DNA from: Perca fluviatilis
Taxonomy: Eukaryota; Chordata; Actinopteri; Perciformes; Percidae
Reading direction: 5' to 3'
NCBI RefSeq assembly: GCF_010015445.1
Contig: NC_053121.1
Location: 25,886,434 to 25,950,433, forward strand
Length of the DNA stretch: 64,000 bases
The notes under the pieces are model-generated. The model made no database searches and was not told the origin of the DNA. It saw nothing but the letters and a program-made list of their open reading frames with translations. Below, in pieces: positions 1 through 15,326 of the stretch. Made by a program: the position numbers and the translations under genes. Positions within the stretch are counted from its first letter, which is position 1. Each line of letters begins with the position of its first letter.

Positions 1-3000
1 TGAAAGCAATGGATGCCCTCTCACTAAAGGCGAGCAGAGTGAGAAATAAACAAGGTTTTTATGGACTGTATGAGTGAGACAGAGGCCTGTCACTCAGGCC
101 TGTCCTTTTTCTTTTACAGCTGGGGAGGAGGAAAAATATATATAGAGCTAAGCAACTAATACAGGCAGAGGAGCCTCAGGATGAAAGCATCCACTGATGG
201 TCATTGACAGATATTCTTTCTGTGGCTAACGCATGGGAGCTAAGTGCTCTTTACAAAGATTTAGTATGGAGCCGCTCAATACCCGGGTGCTCTATCACTG
301 TTCAGTCAATGACACCGGGTCCGGACTGCGAAAAACATCCCCCCAGCCCACCATTCCAACTGTCGTGTGGATCCATGAAACTAGAGAACTGGCAGTTGGC
401 ATGGCTGAAGAGACAGGTAGGATACACTTAAAATGCTATGAGGCCAACAGCATGAAATGTTGTGCCCAGGCTGTGCACATGCAGCATACTGCTCAATGAA
501 AACAGGGTTCAAAAATAAGCTTGGATTCTATATCTGGGTCATCTATCTTTACGCCCCAATACTAATGAGTCAGAGGGGCACCCTTTTTATCATTCTGGTC
601 CAGAACAGACATTATTTTAAACTAGGATCATTAGGGTGACTTATTGTGGAGCTGGAGACTTGGCCATCAATTCCTTTGCATACATGAGTGAACTAGCTCA
701 TCCCCAATGTTTACCATCAGGGTCCAGGCATCTTGTTTCTCTACTGCGCTTACAGCTATAGCTGAAGGGAAACATTCGAAAATAAGTGGAGACAACTGCA
801 CACAGCACTTTTCCAGACACTGGGGTGATCAATCTTTTGTAACTTGCGTGTGCTCAAAGAGACACGACACTCAGGCAAATTGAATTTATGAACAAAACAC
901 GTTGACACTCAATGCTACACGATTAATTTAAGGAAATGGCACATATTTTGCCATTACCAGAGAAATGCACGTTTTCCTCTCCTCCTCCAGCAACAAACCA
1001 CCCAACCTGCAAGCAGTCATGCAAGTAAAAGAAGATAGCACAACTAAGAATAGAAACATGTCTTTTATAAATTTAAAAAAATGCAACTCTTAACTCGTAC
1101 TCAAACTAATTTTGCTCTCATTCCTTCTCTTTCTTCCTCAAGTCCTTCCCAAGGGCTACTTTGAAATCAAAGTATCTGTTCCGGCTGTGTGCTGTGCTTA
1201 AAAGCAATTCCGATTAAATCAAGCTTAATTAGACCAGCTTTATCAGAACAAAACCAAAACCGAGCCAAGTAGTGCTTATCTCAAATTGCAGCACTACACC
1301 TCAGATAGCAAGCTCATTGGTTTAAAAGGGGGAGCATGGGTTTTGTCTGCTGTGGACCTAAAGAACAATATGGTGAACAACTTGCAGCTACTAACTGTAT
1401 CAACTCCCAAGATCTTTAGCTACTACTTCTTCTTATGTAGGCTAGCAAGGACACATTGTGAGTCTGACAGAATAAAGTGTTAAGTGGCAGGTAAACATGT
1501 ATCTACAACCACCTTGGCACAAGAAACTTTTTGACAGCTTCTTCTTGGAGACCTAGACATCACAGGGGGCACCTGACACTTTGATCAATTTGTCCTACTT
1601 CCAGCTTAACTGTAGCACAATTCATCATTTGTAATGGCCAGGACTTGGGAGCCCTAGTAGACTGAGGTTCAGCGGGAGGACTGCAGACACAAAGAACCAA
1701 AATGACAAAAATGGGAAACATACTCCCCAGTCACCCTACAGTGCTCAATTAACTATGTCCCACAGCTTAAACTTGAGCAGCCTTACTCTTAACAAGAAAT
1801 TGTCACAAATGAGCCTTCAGACTTTTAACATATATATGCATTTGTGTGTATATATTTCACCATGACAAGGTAAGCCCTTATTAGAAAAAGAAATAAAACT
1901 GAATATTATTTGACTACACTTATTCCAGTAATCCCCAGGGCAAACGTTTTTCATCACTTATTGTAACATTGCCCACTTTAGCAGACATTTCTGCCTCGTT
2001 CCTACGATTCACTCTTGTCTTATTTTGAGCTGTTAAACCTAGGGCAAATATTCATCCGCTTCTCATTAGCAGCAGTGGTAGATTGCATGCGGAGGAATTA
2101 CAGAAAAGCTAACCTTTTATGCCCAAAGATCTTTCTGAAGAGGAAAGATCCCCTCTGCTCACAGGAAATTGCTTTCTAAATGGGTTAAGATGGGCTAAGA
2201 CCCAAGACATTGACAAACCCTTCCAGTTATGAAACACCTTGCTGGGCACCCCAACAGACAGCCCCGGGGTCTTTTAATGATCTTATTAAAGCTTGTGGAA
2301 GTGTGGAACATGGTTGGTGCTTTTGCACTTTTACGTACTTTCTTAAACAGCTAAACCTTTAAGAGCAGAAATAAAGCTCTGTGAAACTCTACCTCCCAGA
2401 GAGAGATGGTGTACCTGTTCCATGTCTTTCCAGTGCCAAATGTAACAGTGAGCCCTGGGGATTGGCTCACAATATATTTACAAGCGGCACTATCACATTT
2501 TCTAATTAAAAGGGATGACAAGAGCAATGTGCTCTCAGCAGGATTGGCACAAAAAATTCACACATCAGATTTGCTTTTCCAGAAGAAAAAAAAAGTACCT
2601 ACAGTAAAAGTGAAAGAAAGCGGCTGCGATGTACTATTCACCAATCACAGGAGCTGAACACAAAGTCAAGTGTCAACAGTTGGGAGGGAGTAAAGGGAGG
2701 GCTAGGAAAAGCGTAAGCACAGATATTGTAAGTGCTACGATTGAGGAAGAAACATGTAAAGGGAGAGAATGAGGGAAGAGGCATAATACAGGTAGAAAGA
2801 TGAGAGAAAGACAGCGCAGAATGGCAGCTAGGAAGAAAAGGGAAGTGTATGTGGCGGAGTGGGTTATTGAGAGAGACAAGTGGAGCAAGCCATGACACAA
2901 GGCCATAAAACACCTTCCTGGCTACTTGACGGCCTGAGCCCGGTGACATTTAATTATTTCTATAACTTACACTGCAGTATGCAAGCACAGGCACACAGAC

Positions 3001-4845
3001 CCTCACCTACACTTAACAAACCTGCCTACAAATTTTTAGTGATACAAATGCATGTTGTATATTTGCAAGACTATTGGCTCCACTTAACTAACCTAAATTT
3101 ATGGGGCAGATTTCTCAGCTGACAAATGAGTTTGACAAAGACAGTGAGGGATGAAAAGATAGTTAGAGAGAGACAGACAGAGAGTCTACTACGACTAATG
3201 TCAGCAGGATGACCTATACCCATGGCTGCTCATGGCAAGATCAGTTAGAGGAGACACAGGACTCTAGCCAAGACTTTCAGAAAAACCAATGCATCATCGA
3301 AAGCCTCCATACAAACTCTTAAACCTCAGTCAAGGAACCAATTAGGAATCAAACAAACAAGCTTAAATTATGCAAAACCTGACATCTCATTTGTTTATTT
3401 CTGCCAATTAAAATCAGCCATCTACAACAATCAGAATATGTATATAACTACAGAGTAAAAGAACAGCTGTCGCCTCAAAAACGTGACAAAGCCTTTCACT
3501 CAATCATTCAAGCAGAAAACCTTGCATGTATTTGAATGAAATGCTGGGCTTTTTTTCAAACACCAAAGGCATTGCATTCCTATAATTATGCAGCAGTGTC
3601 AACAAAGCGTGTTCATAAATTCAATTTGCTATCTGTCATCTCCTGCATGTTGTGCAGGGGAGAAAAAACACAGTGGATCGATTGAGACTTCAATTTCTGA
3701 TGGCTCACATGCAGCCTTCATGATTCATGGGGGAAAAGAGAGACAAATAAATCATAGAATTCTAAAAAGCTTTTGTCTGGTACGTGTGGGTTTCTAATAT
3801 AATGGCAAATTATGACATCCTTTATGCCACGAGTTAAACTGGTAGCAACAGTGGCATGTTAATTGAAAAGATAAATAACAGCGTAAGCATACAAAATAAT
3901 GACATTTGTCAAAGTCACATATTTTAATCAATCACAGCTACATATCCTCTGTATTTATATAAGCCTAGCACTCTCCTCTATATAAACAAATTGAAGTGTT
4001 TGACATGAGGAATACCGGGCATGGCAGAGATGTCTATTTTCTACTACTATCCACTATCCTTCCAGTAGCCAATCCCTGAGTCTAATTTGCACTGTAATGA
4101 GATCTAATGAGTGCTTACAGGCCTTGTGCTTGATGAATTGAAACCACTGTGAGAGAGGAACACAGTCAGAGTTTAACCTCACCCCAGTCGCCCTCCATGA
4201 CTCCAGTAGAGAAGATGAGAAAGAAAAGAAAGAATGAAAAGGAGAGGAACAAGTTGTTCCCATTTTATTTTTTTTTTGCTTGCTGCGGATTGTTTTTGAA
4301 CACATTTGAGTCCATCTGTTCCCCCACAGAGAGTCACCTGTGCAATTAACCCGGACCATTAGCCGTGAAACAAAGGCCTCGGTGGAGGGAGGGGAGTATT
4401 GCGTTATGGCCAGGTGGAGAGGCATCAACCACACTTTCTTTTAATCTTGCCTCCCTCTCTCTACTCTCACTTGTATGCACGTGGTTTTGTGTTACTTTTA
4501 CATCTGAATTCAGGCTCAGCCACCTAGACATACACAACCACCTGCATTACTCAATATCCCTCTCCTCTTACCGCTCTGCTGTTTACTAATTTACTGAGTG
4601 GAGTCACCCCCTCCACTCCCTGCGCCCTCTTTACCTGCAGTCCCAGCAGCTTCTAAGACCCAGGCAAGCAGAGACCATTACTGCCACAGAGAACACATGT
4701 GCCCAAAGGACAGAAGTCATGCACCTGTTAGATGTCTTTCCTTTGTTTTTCACTCTTTCCCCATTTTTCCATCTCCCTGCTGTCCAACCACCCAACTCTG
4801 ACAAAAGCCTCTAATAAAGGTCTTTATTTTGTAATTTGTTTAATG

Positions 4846-4846
4846 T

Positions 4847-4942
<96 letters not shown>
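4846..4942. repeat. (TG)n microsatellite
   Basis: About 97 bases of uninterrupted TG. Confidence 0.97.
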
Positions 4943-4943
<1 letters not shown>

Positions 4944-6589
4944 ATGTGACTAGTCTACTTCAGTGAAAAAGAGAGGATGAAAAAGGAGAAAGGAAGGGTA
5001 AGATGGCTAATAAAAAAGACAGATTTGCTTGCTCATTCATATGGATTGTTTCACTGTAACAACTTGATGAGCAAACCCACTCATGTCCTCCCTAACTCAA
5101 TTAAGGATGCTCCCACAACCCTCCATTCCAGGGGGAATGGCAGCGTAGCTTCTACTTTCCTCTTGATATAAGCCCCTGTGTGGCGCCAGGGTCAGGGGGG
5201 AGAGAGGAAGGGAAAATGTGGAGAGAGGGAAGAATGTCTTGAAGAAGGGAAAGGTGGGTGGGAGGTGAGAGGTGTATTGTGCTTGACATGCATGTAGTAG
5301 AGACAAGTGTTGGAGCTGGGCTGGCCTGGTCACCGCAGGCCTGATCCCATACCCTAAAAGAAATAGAGATGTCCTGACTGCAAGAGACTAGGAGGAAACG
5401 TGGAGAGAAGTTGGATGTCGACAAGGGAAAGATGAAAGTGGATTAGCCGCCGTGGCGATTTGCATTCTGTGGTGGAACGAAAGCCCCTGCGATGCCCCGA
5501 ATAGCTGGATGCATGAATAAGTAAACAAACAAAAACAAAAATAAACCCTCCATCTGGATGGATGCTGCCAGGCCCCAAGTGAGAAACAGTAGGGAGGGGA
5601 GGTTGGGAGATGGGAAGGGGAGGGTGGGGGGGGGGGAGAAGAGAGATGCTTGCAATGTAGTAGTCACCACACTCTGCTTCCTCTGCTATAATTTACTTCT
5701 ACTACCCCCCCCCCCAGTTACCATATTGCTATCACCATCTATCCACTGCTCCTGGCTAGTTACTAACTGCCCAGTAACACCACCAACACACAAGGGAGAG
5801 CTCCAACCCAGCACTGACAGATGTTAAGTTGACACACTTTCTCTAAGCCACATGGGGTCAACATGTCAGGGTGCCAGCAGGGCCACAGAAGCTGGTCATC
5901 ACAGCAGAGTAGACCCCTAGCGCCACTTTTCCATAGGCTAGGTACTGCTAAATTTAGCTGCAATATGGTAGACCATAAAACATATGCATTTTCACAGTTG
6001 CCTCACACCAGGAGATAAACGCTGATCAAAATGTGTGGTCTTACAGGCGACTAGATAGAAAGCCCAACTTCTATAAGGCTCACTGTGTTCAACTTTCAGT
6101 AGTATTGGATCACCTGAGTAAAGAGTAGCTCTGGTTTGGAGTTTCTCTTTTTTTGTTACATCATCTAATAGATTCCAGTGTCTATGTTTTCTGATCTGCT
6201 CTTTGCCATGATATCAGAGCAGTTGTGAAATCTGCAACTATTATTATAGTGTTATAGCGTCTTTCAAATCCTTCTGTTAGCATACAATCTGTTTTTGTTT
6301 GTAGGAAAAAAAGACAATCCCAGTGAAAGTTGGTGTAGTCTGTGTTGATAATTTAACTTTCATTCTAGTTTCCTCAGGTTGAATCCTTAGAAGGGGATTG
6401 GTGCTTTAATGAGCATTGCTACCTAGCACAGTGTCTTTTTAAATAAGACCACTGGGAGGAATTTTCAAATCCTACACAGGAGCTTTAATGCAATCACACG
6501 TTTTTCTGCTACTTCACATTAAAATTAGTTTTAACATGCTAAGCACTAGAAGGCTTCTATTCAGTTTGATTTGAATTATGTTTTATTAC

Positions 6590-6745
6590 TATGTTTTATA
6601 TATTTTTGCCTATTTTACTTATTGTTTTATTGATGGTGCTATTGTTCCTATTTTTTATGATTAACACTTATTCTGTTTGTTGTTTTTACTCTGTAAAGGA
6701 CCTTGTCTTGAAAAGGTGTTATATAAATAAAGTTTTTTATTATAC
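6590..6745 (+). mobile_element. LINE 3'-tail fragment (CR1/L2-type)
   Basis: Contains AAAGGACCTTGTCTTG followed by AAAGGTGTTATATAAATAAA and a T-rich end, the usual 3' terminus of CR1/L2-type elements. No coding part remains. Confidence 0.5.
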
Positions 6746-9700
6746 TGTTATCATTTTTGTTGTGACGCAGCAACAGGAAGTGAATCCTTAATTCTCAAGG
6801 TTAGTGATGGACCGCTTGTGACTAGGTTACTTCAAGGACAATTTCAGTGTTAGTTTTTTTTGTCAGTGGATTGGTTTTAAATATTGCAAGGGAGGTATTG
6901 TCAACAGAGGATGCAGTCGCAGTGAGCTAGTTAGATGAAGGGTTGCGGGTGACAGCCATTTCTATTGCAGTTTGGGTGAACCTCAAACCTTTTAACACCT
7001 TTTACTGTGCTGCTATGGACAACAACGGCCATGATCTGTTAATGCCATGCCACATCACAGGCTCTGATCACAGTTGTGTGTATGTGTATGGCAGGGCATT
7101 GCAACTTTACAGACATTTAGCATATGTGAGTGTTAAATGCATCAGGTTATTAAAATGGAAGGGATGTAAAGAGGTTTTGGCATGTGGAAGTATACTGAGA
7201 TGCTATACATATTTTTGGGTTTCATCCAACCAGGGCAGTGTAGATTACCAATTTTACACGAGTGGCACATTTGAGTTTTGGAATCCTGATCATTATAACA
7301 TCTGAACCAAACCACACATGGGCTGTTTGCATCACTGAAAGGCGGTGCTGTCTGGGGAAGCTAAATGGATTTGACAATGGGATTTGATGGTCTTTGTAGT
7401 GAGGGTAATTAGGTTTGATTGACTGTAAAGTGACTAGTGAGGTCCAGATTTGGGAGGGGAAATGATCAGACACTTGAACCACCCACAAATTAATGAGATT
7501 CAACTGTGCCTGAGCTGATTTCACCAAGAAAAAGGAGAACATTTACAAAAGCAATGGGATGAGAAAAAAGAACATGGCAGGATGAGTATAGTGAGTGTGA
7601 GACACAAAAAGAGAGACACGCAGACTCGGAGGGAATAACAGAGAGAAAACCGGAAAGGTAGAGATATCTGATGCATATCTCACTTCCTCAATTGTGACCT
7701 TAACTAAATTAAGTTAAAGATAAAAGATAAAAGCGATTAAAAGCTTTAAGCTGCAATTTAATTAGTGTTCTTTGTCTTTCTCTCGATACAAAAGAAAGTG
7801 TCACAAGATAAAAAATGTGAAACAATACAAATTCAACTTGACAATTTACTGCATGAGGAAGACTGACAAAAATGTGAAAGAGAATATTCCCTGGTGTTGC
7901 TTTTAGTTGCTAATGACCTATGGTATTTAAGATATATTATTAAAAGGCTACCTATGAAGCCAGGCTCGTTTTCTTCATGCTGACATTTATTTATGGAAAT
8001 GCATTGGAAATGTCCTAATCTGGGAGGATGAGTATTGGATAAGTATTTTATTGTATTACCTTCACTTACGAAACGTCATTTTGTCAGTCAATCAGATTTA
8101 ATCCTTGAATGTCATTTGTTTGTGAATAACTCTCCTTTCTACATGTTTCTATTCATGCTGCTTGCTCTTTACGGGCCTTAGTTGAGATGCAGTCAGCCAT
8201 ATTCTGTGCGGCATCATCGCCTTGAGGCAGATTCCGATTTCGACTGGAGATATAGCACAAACTAATATGCTGTTATTTATTAGAATGTGTGTATGACAGC
8301 AGATAATCCTGGTGCCCTTGTTCCCGTCTTTCAAGGTAATGATGGAATTCACCAATCTATACTCGGGAGTTTCAGAGCATGCCTTGCACATCTTGCACTC
8401 TGGATCGACACAGCTCAAATGCCAGGACAAAAAAAAAGAAGAAGCAATTTGTTCAGAGTTTGGCATTCCACTGCTGCAGCATCCATATGCAGATGTAGTA
8501 AAATATCCCTCATTCTTATAACTCATCAGATACTACAAATATATAACCAGACAAGGAAGCCATCAGTAGCATGACAAAGAAATGACACTTTGGGGAATAC
8601 ACAGGCAGCAAATGTAGAGGCATTGTGCCATATATCATCATTATGTTCTAGAAAGGTCTGTCCTCGTTCGTTATATTCTGTAGAAAACATGAAGGTCAGC
8701 TTTAGCTTCCTAATACTAGCTTCATTTCCTAAGCTACGCGGGAATGGTGAGTCTTCTAAGAAACATTTCTTTTATCTACTTAGGTTTCTGACCTTCATGT
8801 CTCTTTAAGGCTATCTCCCCTGGTGATATTGTTTGCCATGTCGGCTATGCTGTGGAGACACTATGCAAACTTAGAGAGCAACCCTGTCCACCCCACCTCC
8901 GCCTGTCAGCGCTTGTCTATGATCACCTAGCTGGCATGGCTGCAACGCAGGTATGCACTGGCCTACCGGCAGCTGTCAGTGTCACACTAAGCCATCAATC
9001 CACATCTCTGCCACTGTCATTCCTGACAGGGCTACGCCAGCCACAGCCAGTCAGACAGCTGCACAGAAATATGTCAATTTAGTTTAGCATGCCACACTAA
9101 TAGACACCTGAATTTGAAAAAATGTGCTTTGGTAAACAAAAGAAAAACAATTACTTCCACAACTCTATCTTTCAGGAAAATGCACAAACAGGAGAAAACA
9201 CAGGAAAAAGAGAAAATACACTCAGATGAAGACATGTTAGCTTTATAGATAAATTAATAAACTCCATTAGCCTCTAAGAATAGTGAATCTTGGTTTCTAT
9301 GTTCGGGATCTTAAATACGTATTATCTAACAAATGTTACACATCGATCTTCTTAAATTTACATTTAAAATTCTGGATAATACTGAAATGTACACAAAAAT
9401 GTAACTACAGGCACTGTAGTCGGAAATGCAGTCAAAGCCTACACTAACTTATTTTGCTTGTATTAAGTATTTGTATTTAGTGAACGGAATGCGTTTTTGA
9501 GAGGAGCCCACTTTTATTTATGTAAACATACACCACTTCATCCTCAAAGTGTGAAAGGTTGACAAGGAGGATGCATAAATAGAAGCTGCAGGCCCATCAT
9601 TGTCAACATGCCAACTGCTCTCTGCAGAGAATCATAGAGACATGGAGACCTCATTCTAGCAGGCCTTTGCTGAACGGGAAAAATGCCAGATAGACGACTA

Positions 9701-11782
9701 TCAGCAGCACAAAAAAAAAGCTTTTGGTGAGGAAAGGAAGACGCAAAAATAATTGTAAAATGTATTAAAATGGAAAAAGAAACACGATTTAAGGATTCAC
9801 TTACAATGAAAAACAACCCATACACTGCAAGCAGGGTCTTCCATTACATACTGTACATTTATTTGTTATTTTTAAATATCTGTGACTGGGTCCCTTTGAG
9901 AAGTTTAACATAATAAGAGCTAGGATTTCTACTAATGGGCTCATTTTTAAACAGTGAAAGAGTATGAGGTATACACAACTTCCAGCTGTTGTGTGAAGAA
10001 AGACAACCGCATTAAGGGCGATAATAATGTGTGTTTAATATTTATATTAACCCAAACACAAAACCTATTTTTCCACTATAATATTCCCTCAGAGCAACCC
10101 AATGTATGGGTCTGCATTCTGCTGGTGTTTGCAAGCTGTTGCAACAATGGATTGAAGCGGCTGAGTGGGCTCTAATTCATACAGTAAAAAATGATCACTT
10201 TGCAGGTAAAACCTAATCATAAAAACAGCATCTGTGGAGCCTCTTAATGTGTTTTAGTGTTTCAATAATACTGTCTAGGACTGTTTTAATAATTCATTTT
10301 ACATAGTTTGTTACAAAAGTTTGTTTTCCAATCAAATAATCATATTTTGACATGTAAGATTAGTTTAGAAAATGATGTCATTTAAAAATACATAAATCCA
10401 GTTGGATTACATATAATGTGTTTAGTCAAGTAAGATAGCAGACAGTTGGTACACCCATAAAATGTGTTGTAAAACTTGTAGGCTACAGCCAATCTGGTCC
10501 TAAACTTGATATTCCTCAGGTTGGCAATAAAAACGTTTTTCAGAGGTTAATATGGTGAAGGGGGCTGTTACACAAGCTACTACAACTATTCACATACTGA
10601 AAACTATACCGTATAAAGTAAGTCTGAGAAAAGTTGACAGTAAACATGTTAAACCCAAAGTTCTTCACTATTTATCTGTGGTACCTGTGAGAAATGCCTG
10701 GACTAAATAAAATGCTCAAATAATGTTTTTTTGTCCTGGTTGTTTGTTTATTCTTATGTGCCTTATGCCAAGATGCATTTTGCTCAAAGCAGCATGTGCG
10801 CTTTCCGGCTCTATTCAAAGCTTAGTGGATTTGACTGGGGTACACAGTTGACATGTGGGTGCAGACACTTGCCCCAGACGGGAGCACTGACCCCAGTGAT
10901 GCCAGCCGAGTAGGTGGCCAGAGGGACTTGCTACTCCTCACAAATGCCTTAGAGAAACAAAGTCCAGATGCTCTACCATGCTCCGGCTCTTGACACACTC
11001 AGCATGCTGCTTGCGACATTGTTTCATATGCCACAATAAAAAAAGAAATATCCTGCTGTGTTGAACCATGTTACTCTGTTTTAGACAGAAGAATTAGTTG
11101 GGTTTATTCTACAGTGTTTAACAGTTATATTCAGTGAAGTAAAACAATTTGGTAAATGTTGAACATCTGGTCAATTCAAGAGAATATGGAAATCCACTTA
11201 AAGCAAATTAAAACAAATGGGGTGACTGGGTAATGATTTCATAAGCAATTTCCTACATTAGGATTTCTAATACTTCACAAGGAAAACACGTTTAGCTCTG
11301 CACTTGTCTCATCTAACAATCATGCTTGTTGAAGAAGTGCACATACAAATGCACTTGCAGAGGGTATATGCTGAAGTTTTATCAACTAAGAAATTTTTTA
11401 ATAATCCGTTTCCTAAACGCATTTGTCGGTTTCCCATCCCCCACCCTGGTGCCATCCTGGCAAAAGCTGAATGAATTAAACTCTCATTAAATATGCATTT
11501 CATTGTTAATCATTTGCAAGCGAAGAGGATTAGGTCGCAATTTGTGAAATTACATAAAATCTATCCCTTCTCAAAAATAGCCTCTTGAAATTGCATTAAA
11601 CACAACAGCATGATCCATCTAACAGTCTTTTAAGCAATAAAATGAGTAAATCAGTAAATCCATTAAAGAGATATTGACCTGTACATAATTCTCATAACAC
11701 AATGGCCATATGTTTCCTCCATCTGTTCAGGCTAATGGATTTATACACATAAAAATCTACTATATTCAGGTCAACAAACATA

Positions 11783-11798
11783 TCCATCTATCTATCTA

Positions 11799-11861
<63 letters not shown>
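11783..11861. repeat. (TATC)n microsatellite
   Basis: About 79 bases of TATC with one early interruption. Confidence 0.97.
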
Positions 11862-12040
11862 AAAACCAAGTTTAGGATCAAAATAAAGACACCAATAGGT
11901 ATATTAAACTGGAGATCTATTTTAGTGCATCCATTAGCCTTTTAGCCTTTCAAATGCTAAATTAATGTGGAAAATGTTTGGACACGATTCATTTCATTCA
12001 GTTTAGTGTTTTTTGAGTAGTTAGCTGATAGGGAAAGTGC

Positions 12041-12375
12041 TGACACGTCACATGAGGGGGCGTGTTTGCGTGACGCTGAAAACGTAGCCGCTGCAGCTGG
12101 AGACAATCACGGAAACGGCACGCTGACAGCTGCAAACCACACACTTACCACACGAAGAACGCTATTGAAGACAAAGACGCTGAAAGACTATTCTTGTTTT
12201 CCTACAACACAACTTTTATAAATACACTAAAAACTACAACAACAAGGAAGAGCGGGGCTAGCAAGGCGAGGACAGCGACGGAGCACGCAGGGCAGCGGAC
12301 CTGGAGCGACGGCGTGGTCACCAAACAAGCAGCTATCTTCAGACGCGAAACCATGCAGTGTCTGGGTGAGTTAGT
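12041..12375 (+). promoter_or_regulatory. CpG-rich promoter-like block with possible first exon, antisense to diaph2
   Basis: In otherwise AT-rich, CpG-poor intron this block has dense CpGs and GC-rich words. It includes CRE-like half sites (GACACGTCAC at 12042-12051 and GCGTGACGC at 12068-12076) and a TATA-like TTTATAAAT near 12215. Downstream, an ATG in good context (AAACCATGC, ATG at 12353-12355) is followed by MQCL and a consensus splice donor: CTGG|GTGAGT, exon end 12365, phase 1. This is the expected anatomy of a short first coding exon of a plus-strand gene inside the formin intron. I do not recognise the peptide and found no second exon, so it could equally be a noncoding antisense transcript start or an old retrocopy promoter. 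Confidence 0.45.
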
Positions 12376-12977
12376 TTAACACAGCACAACCCCTCTAGAA
12401 GTAGGAAAGACACACTCATCCAGGCGAGTTTAATCTCATTCTCACGTTAAACGCAACATGCAGGGAAAAGGAGACAGGAGGATTAATGTTACTGGCTACG
12501 TTAGCCTTTAGTAGCTGTGTTCCTTTGTGTTACAAGCCCAGGTTAGCTTAGCCTTGTAACAATGGTAAGAGGAATTAACAAGGCCTCTTTGTGCCGAACA
12601 CTACCTTACTGACGCTCAGCGTGAAATATTGATGTGAAAAGGCTCCTCAAATAACTAACTCAAAATATCTGAAGCACACATAGAATTTTAGAAAAGAATG
12701 GGAGAGAAAAGCCAAGAGTCTCAACCCTGTCAACTGGAGAGGAGTAGAGGCAAGTAAAAGAAAGATGTGCAACACGAAAACACTGACTATCCTGCTATGT
12801 GTGTTCCAACCAAACAGCTTAAAGAGTAATGGAAAGAATATACAAGAGCAAAACACCAAGCTGCTGTAACGTCCAACCTGCTACTGGCTCAAATTCAGAT
12901 TACCATTCACAGGATCCATTTAAAGAGCTCTGCATTTGATTGTCCTTTCTCTGACTGCATCTCAAATTAGTACATAG

Positions 12978-13657
12978 TAGGGTTGCACAATATTGACAAA
13001 ATGTGATACTGCGATATTGATTATGAATATTGCGATATATTAATTTCAATATTTTTAAACATATGTAAAATTACAAAAGTTACAGGAAAATGCATCAGAA
13101 TAGATTCATAACAAATTAAACAAGTTTTCTTATAACACAAGGTTTATTTCAACTGACATATTGGACTGGTACAACATGAATAAATAAATAAGGACCATGT
13201 CTACAGAATAGGACATGTTTTACTGGTTGTACAGTATAAAATATATAAATAAAGAGAACAGGACACAACTTTTCTTTCTCTTCTCTGATTCGTTCCGTTT
13301 TGTTGTCACTATCTATCTCTTCACTTATACTGTCACTCTGTCGAAATATGAACATACGTCACATGGTACGTTCCATAGAGTTTGTCAATGTAGTGGACCC
13401 ATGCACTGACATGCACTAACATGTGGCACGGTAACTGGCCAATGAAACATGATCATTATAGCGTTTCAAGTGGGCTCTAAATCAAACACAACTAAGCCAC
13501 ACAACCAACGGATAAAAAAAATATTGCTTACTTTTTGCGACACTTTCGATATATTGCAATAACGATATTTAGTCGATATATCTTGCACCCCCAAATATAA
13601 TATTGCGCAACGTGATATTGTGATAACAATATTGAGTCGATATATCTTGCACCCCTA
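12978..13657. mobile_element. hAT-like element with duplicated right end
   Basis: Starts TAGGGTTGCACAATATTG and ends CGATATATCTTGCACCCCTA, imperfect inverted ends rich in CGATAT words. The right end is present twice (about 13555-13592 and 13635-13657). I could not find a matching 8-bp target duplication. Internal short frames are not recognised. Confidence 0.6.
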
Positions 13658-14966
13658 CTATTCAAGGTTTAATGAAAGTGTGTAGTCAATGCAGGTAAGA
13701 ACCTTGACAGTAAAAAGCAGCCTGGGTTTAGCACATCTTGAATTTAAAAATGTATGTATTTCATAACCACCAAGGTCATTGTGATCGCGACAGTCCAACA
13801 AGCTAGGTGATGGTGTGGAGGACAATCCCCACTATCTCCAAGGCTGCAGGCAACGTTACCCATGTCATCCTCATGTTTTATTCATGCGAGTCATATTATG
13901 GCATTCAGAAACTGAGATCAAAATCTGCTCTGGCAGAAATATTTAATATCATACCTACTTCTCGACCCTTCTCCATCTGGTTAGCCAGCATGAGAGAGAG
14001 GGGTAGACAGACTCCTTAAGCTCAGCGATGTTGGATTATTAAAAGTGAAGCTTTCAAAGAGGTCACTGCTCAGGGAAAAAAAGAAAAAAGAAAAAGCTGC
14101 AGCATGCATCAATTATCTTGGAGAGTTTGTGGCATACTGAAGACTGTCTTGTCACATTTCCCAATGTGGTTGAGCTCCAGTGAGGTCCTTGGCGGACGAT
14201 GACATTTAGACGCTGGTGAACTGTGGAAATCCCAGTCCGTTTGTCAAAGAAATGGACAAAAGCCCTTCAGGCTTGAAATTCTTTCTCAATGTCATTGGCA
14301 TAACTAGACACAGGCATCCAGCTCAGTCACTCTCCTTTTTCATGTCTGAACAACTGCAACTTACTGTACACTGATCAATACACGGTTTACTGGCATCGCT
14401 GAAGGACAATAGAGTAATTCCAATGATTCACAACAATAAATATAGCACGCTGCCCGCAAACAGTGTCAGACTGGAGGAATGATAACTTTTCTGTTGTGTT
14501 GCTTGAACATGTTAAAACAAATAACAACTGCATTATCGTGTTGGAAGTGCAATCTAAGTTTTTTTTAAGTTGACCACAGCTTCCTGTCCACACATGTGAC
14601 CTACATATTGCGTGCCACTGCCAGTTCTATAAGGACTTAAACAAAGTCTTTGTAAATATCAATGACAATATTCCAATAACTTTCACTACTCGAGAATTAA
14701 AACACCATGACTTTACATGTGTTAAATGTTTAGAAATACATGTGCATATTACTGCAGGAAAGAATGTTTCTTTCTATGTGAGCAAATGTACCATGGGGAA
14801 AAAAACAAGCTAAAAGTAGCATAATCTGTCTGTTGTTTGGAAGCATTGCATTTGCTATGGGAGTAAGTATAGCTAAAAAAGATGACTCCCCCCACTCCGA
14901 CATATTATCCTCTTCCTTCAGAGTTCAAATCTGTGTTAGGCACAATTCCATGAAACCCCCTTTCTA

Positions 14967-15326
<360 letters not shown>

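Noticed and set aside
2638..2949. 103-codon minus-strand frame
   Set aside because: Low-complexity Ser/Pro/Phe composition over a purine-rich tract, no motif, no splice context.
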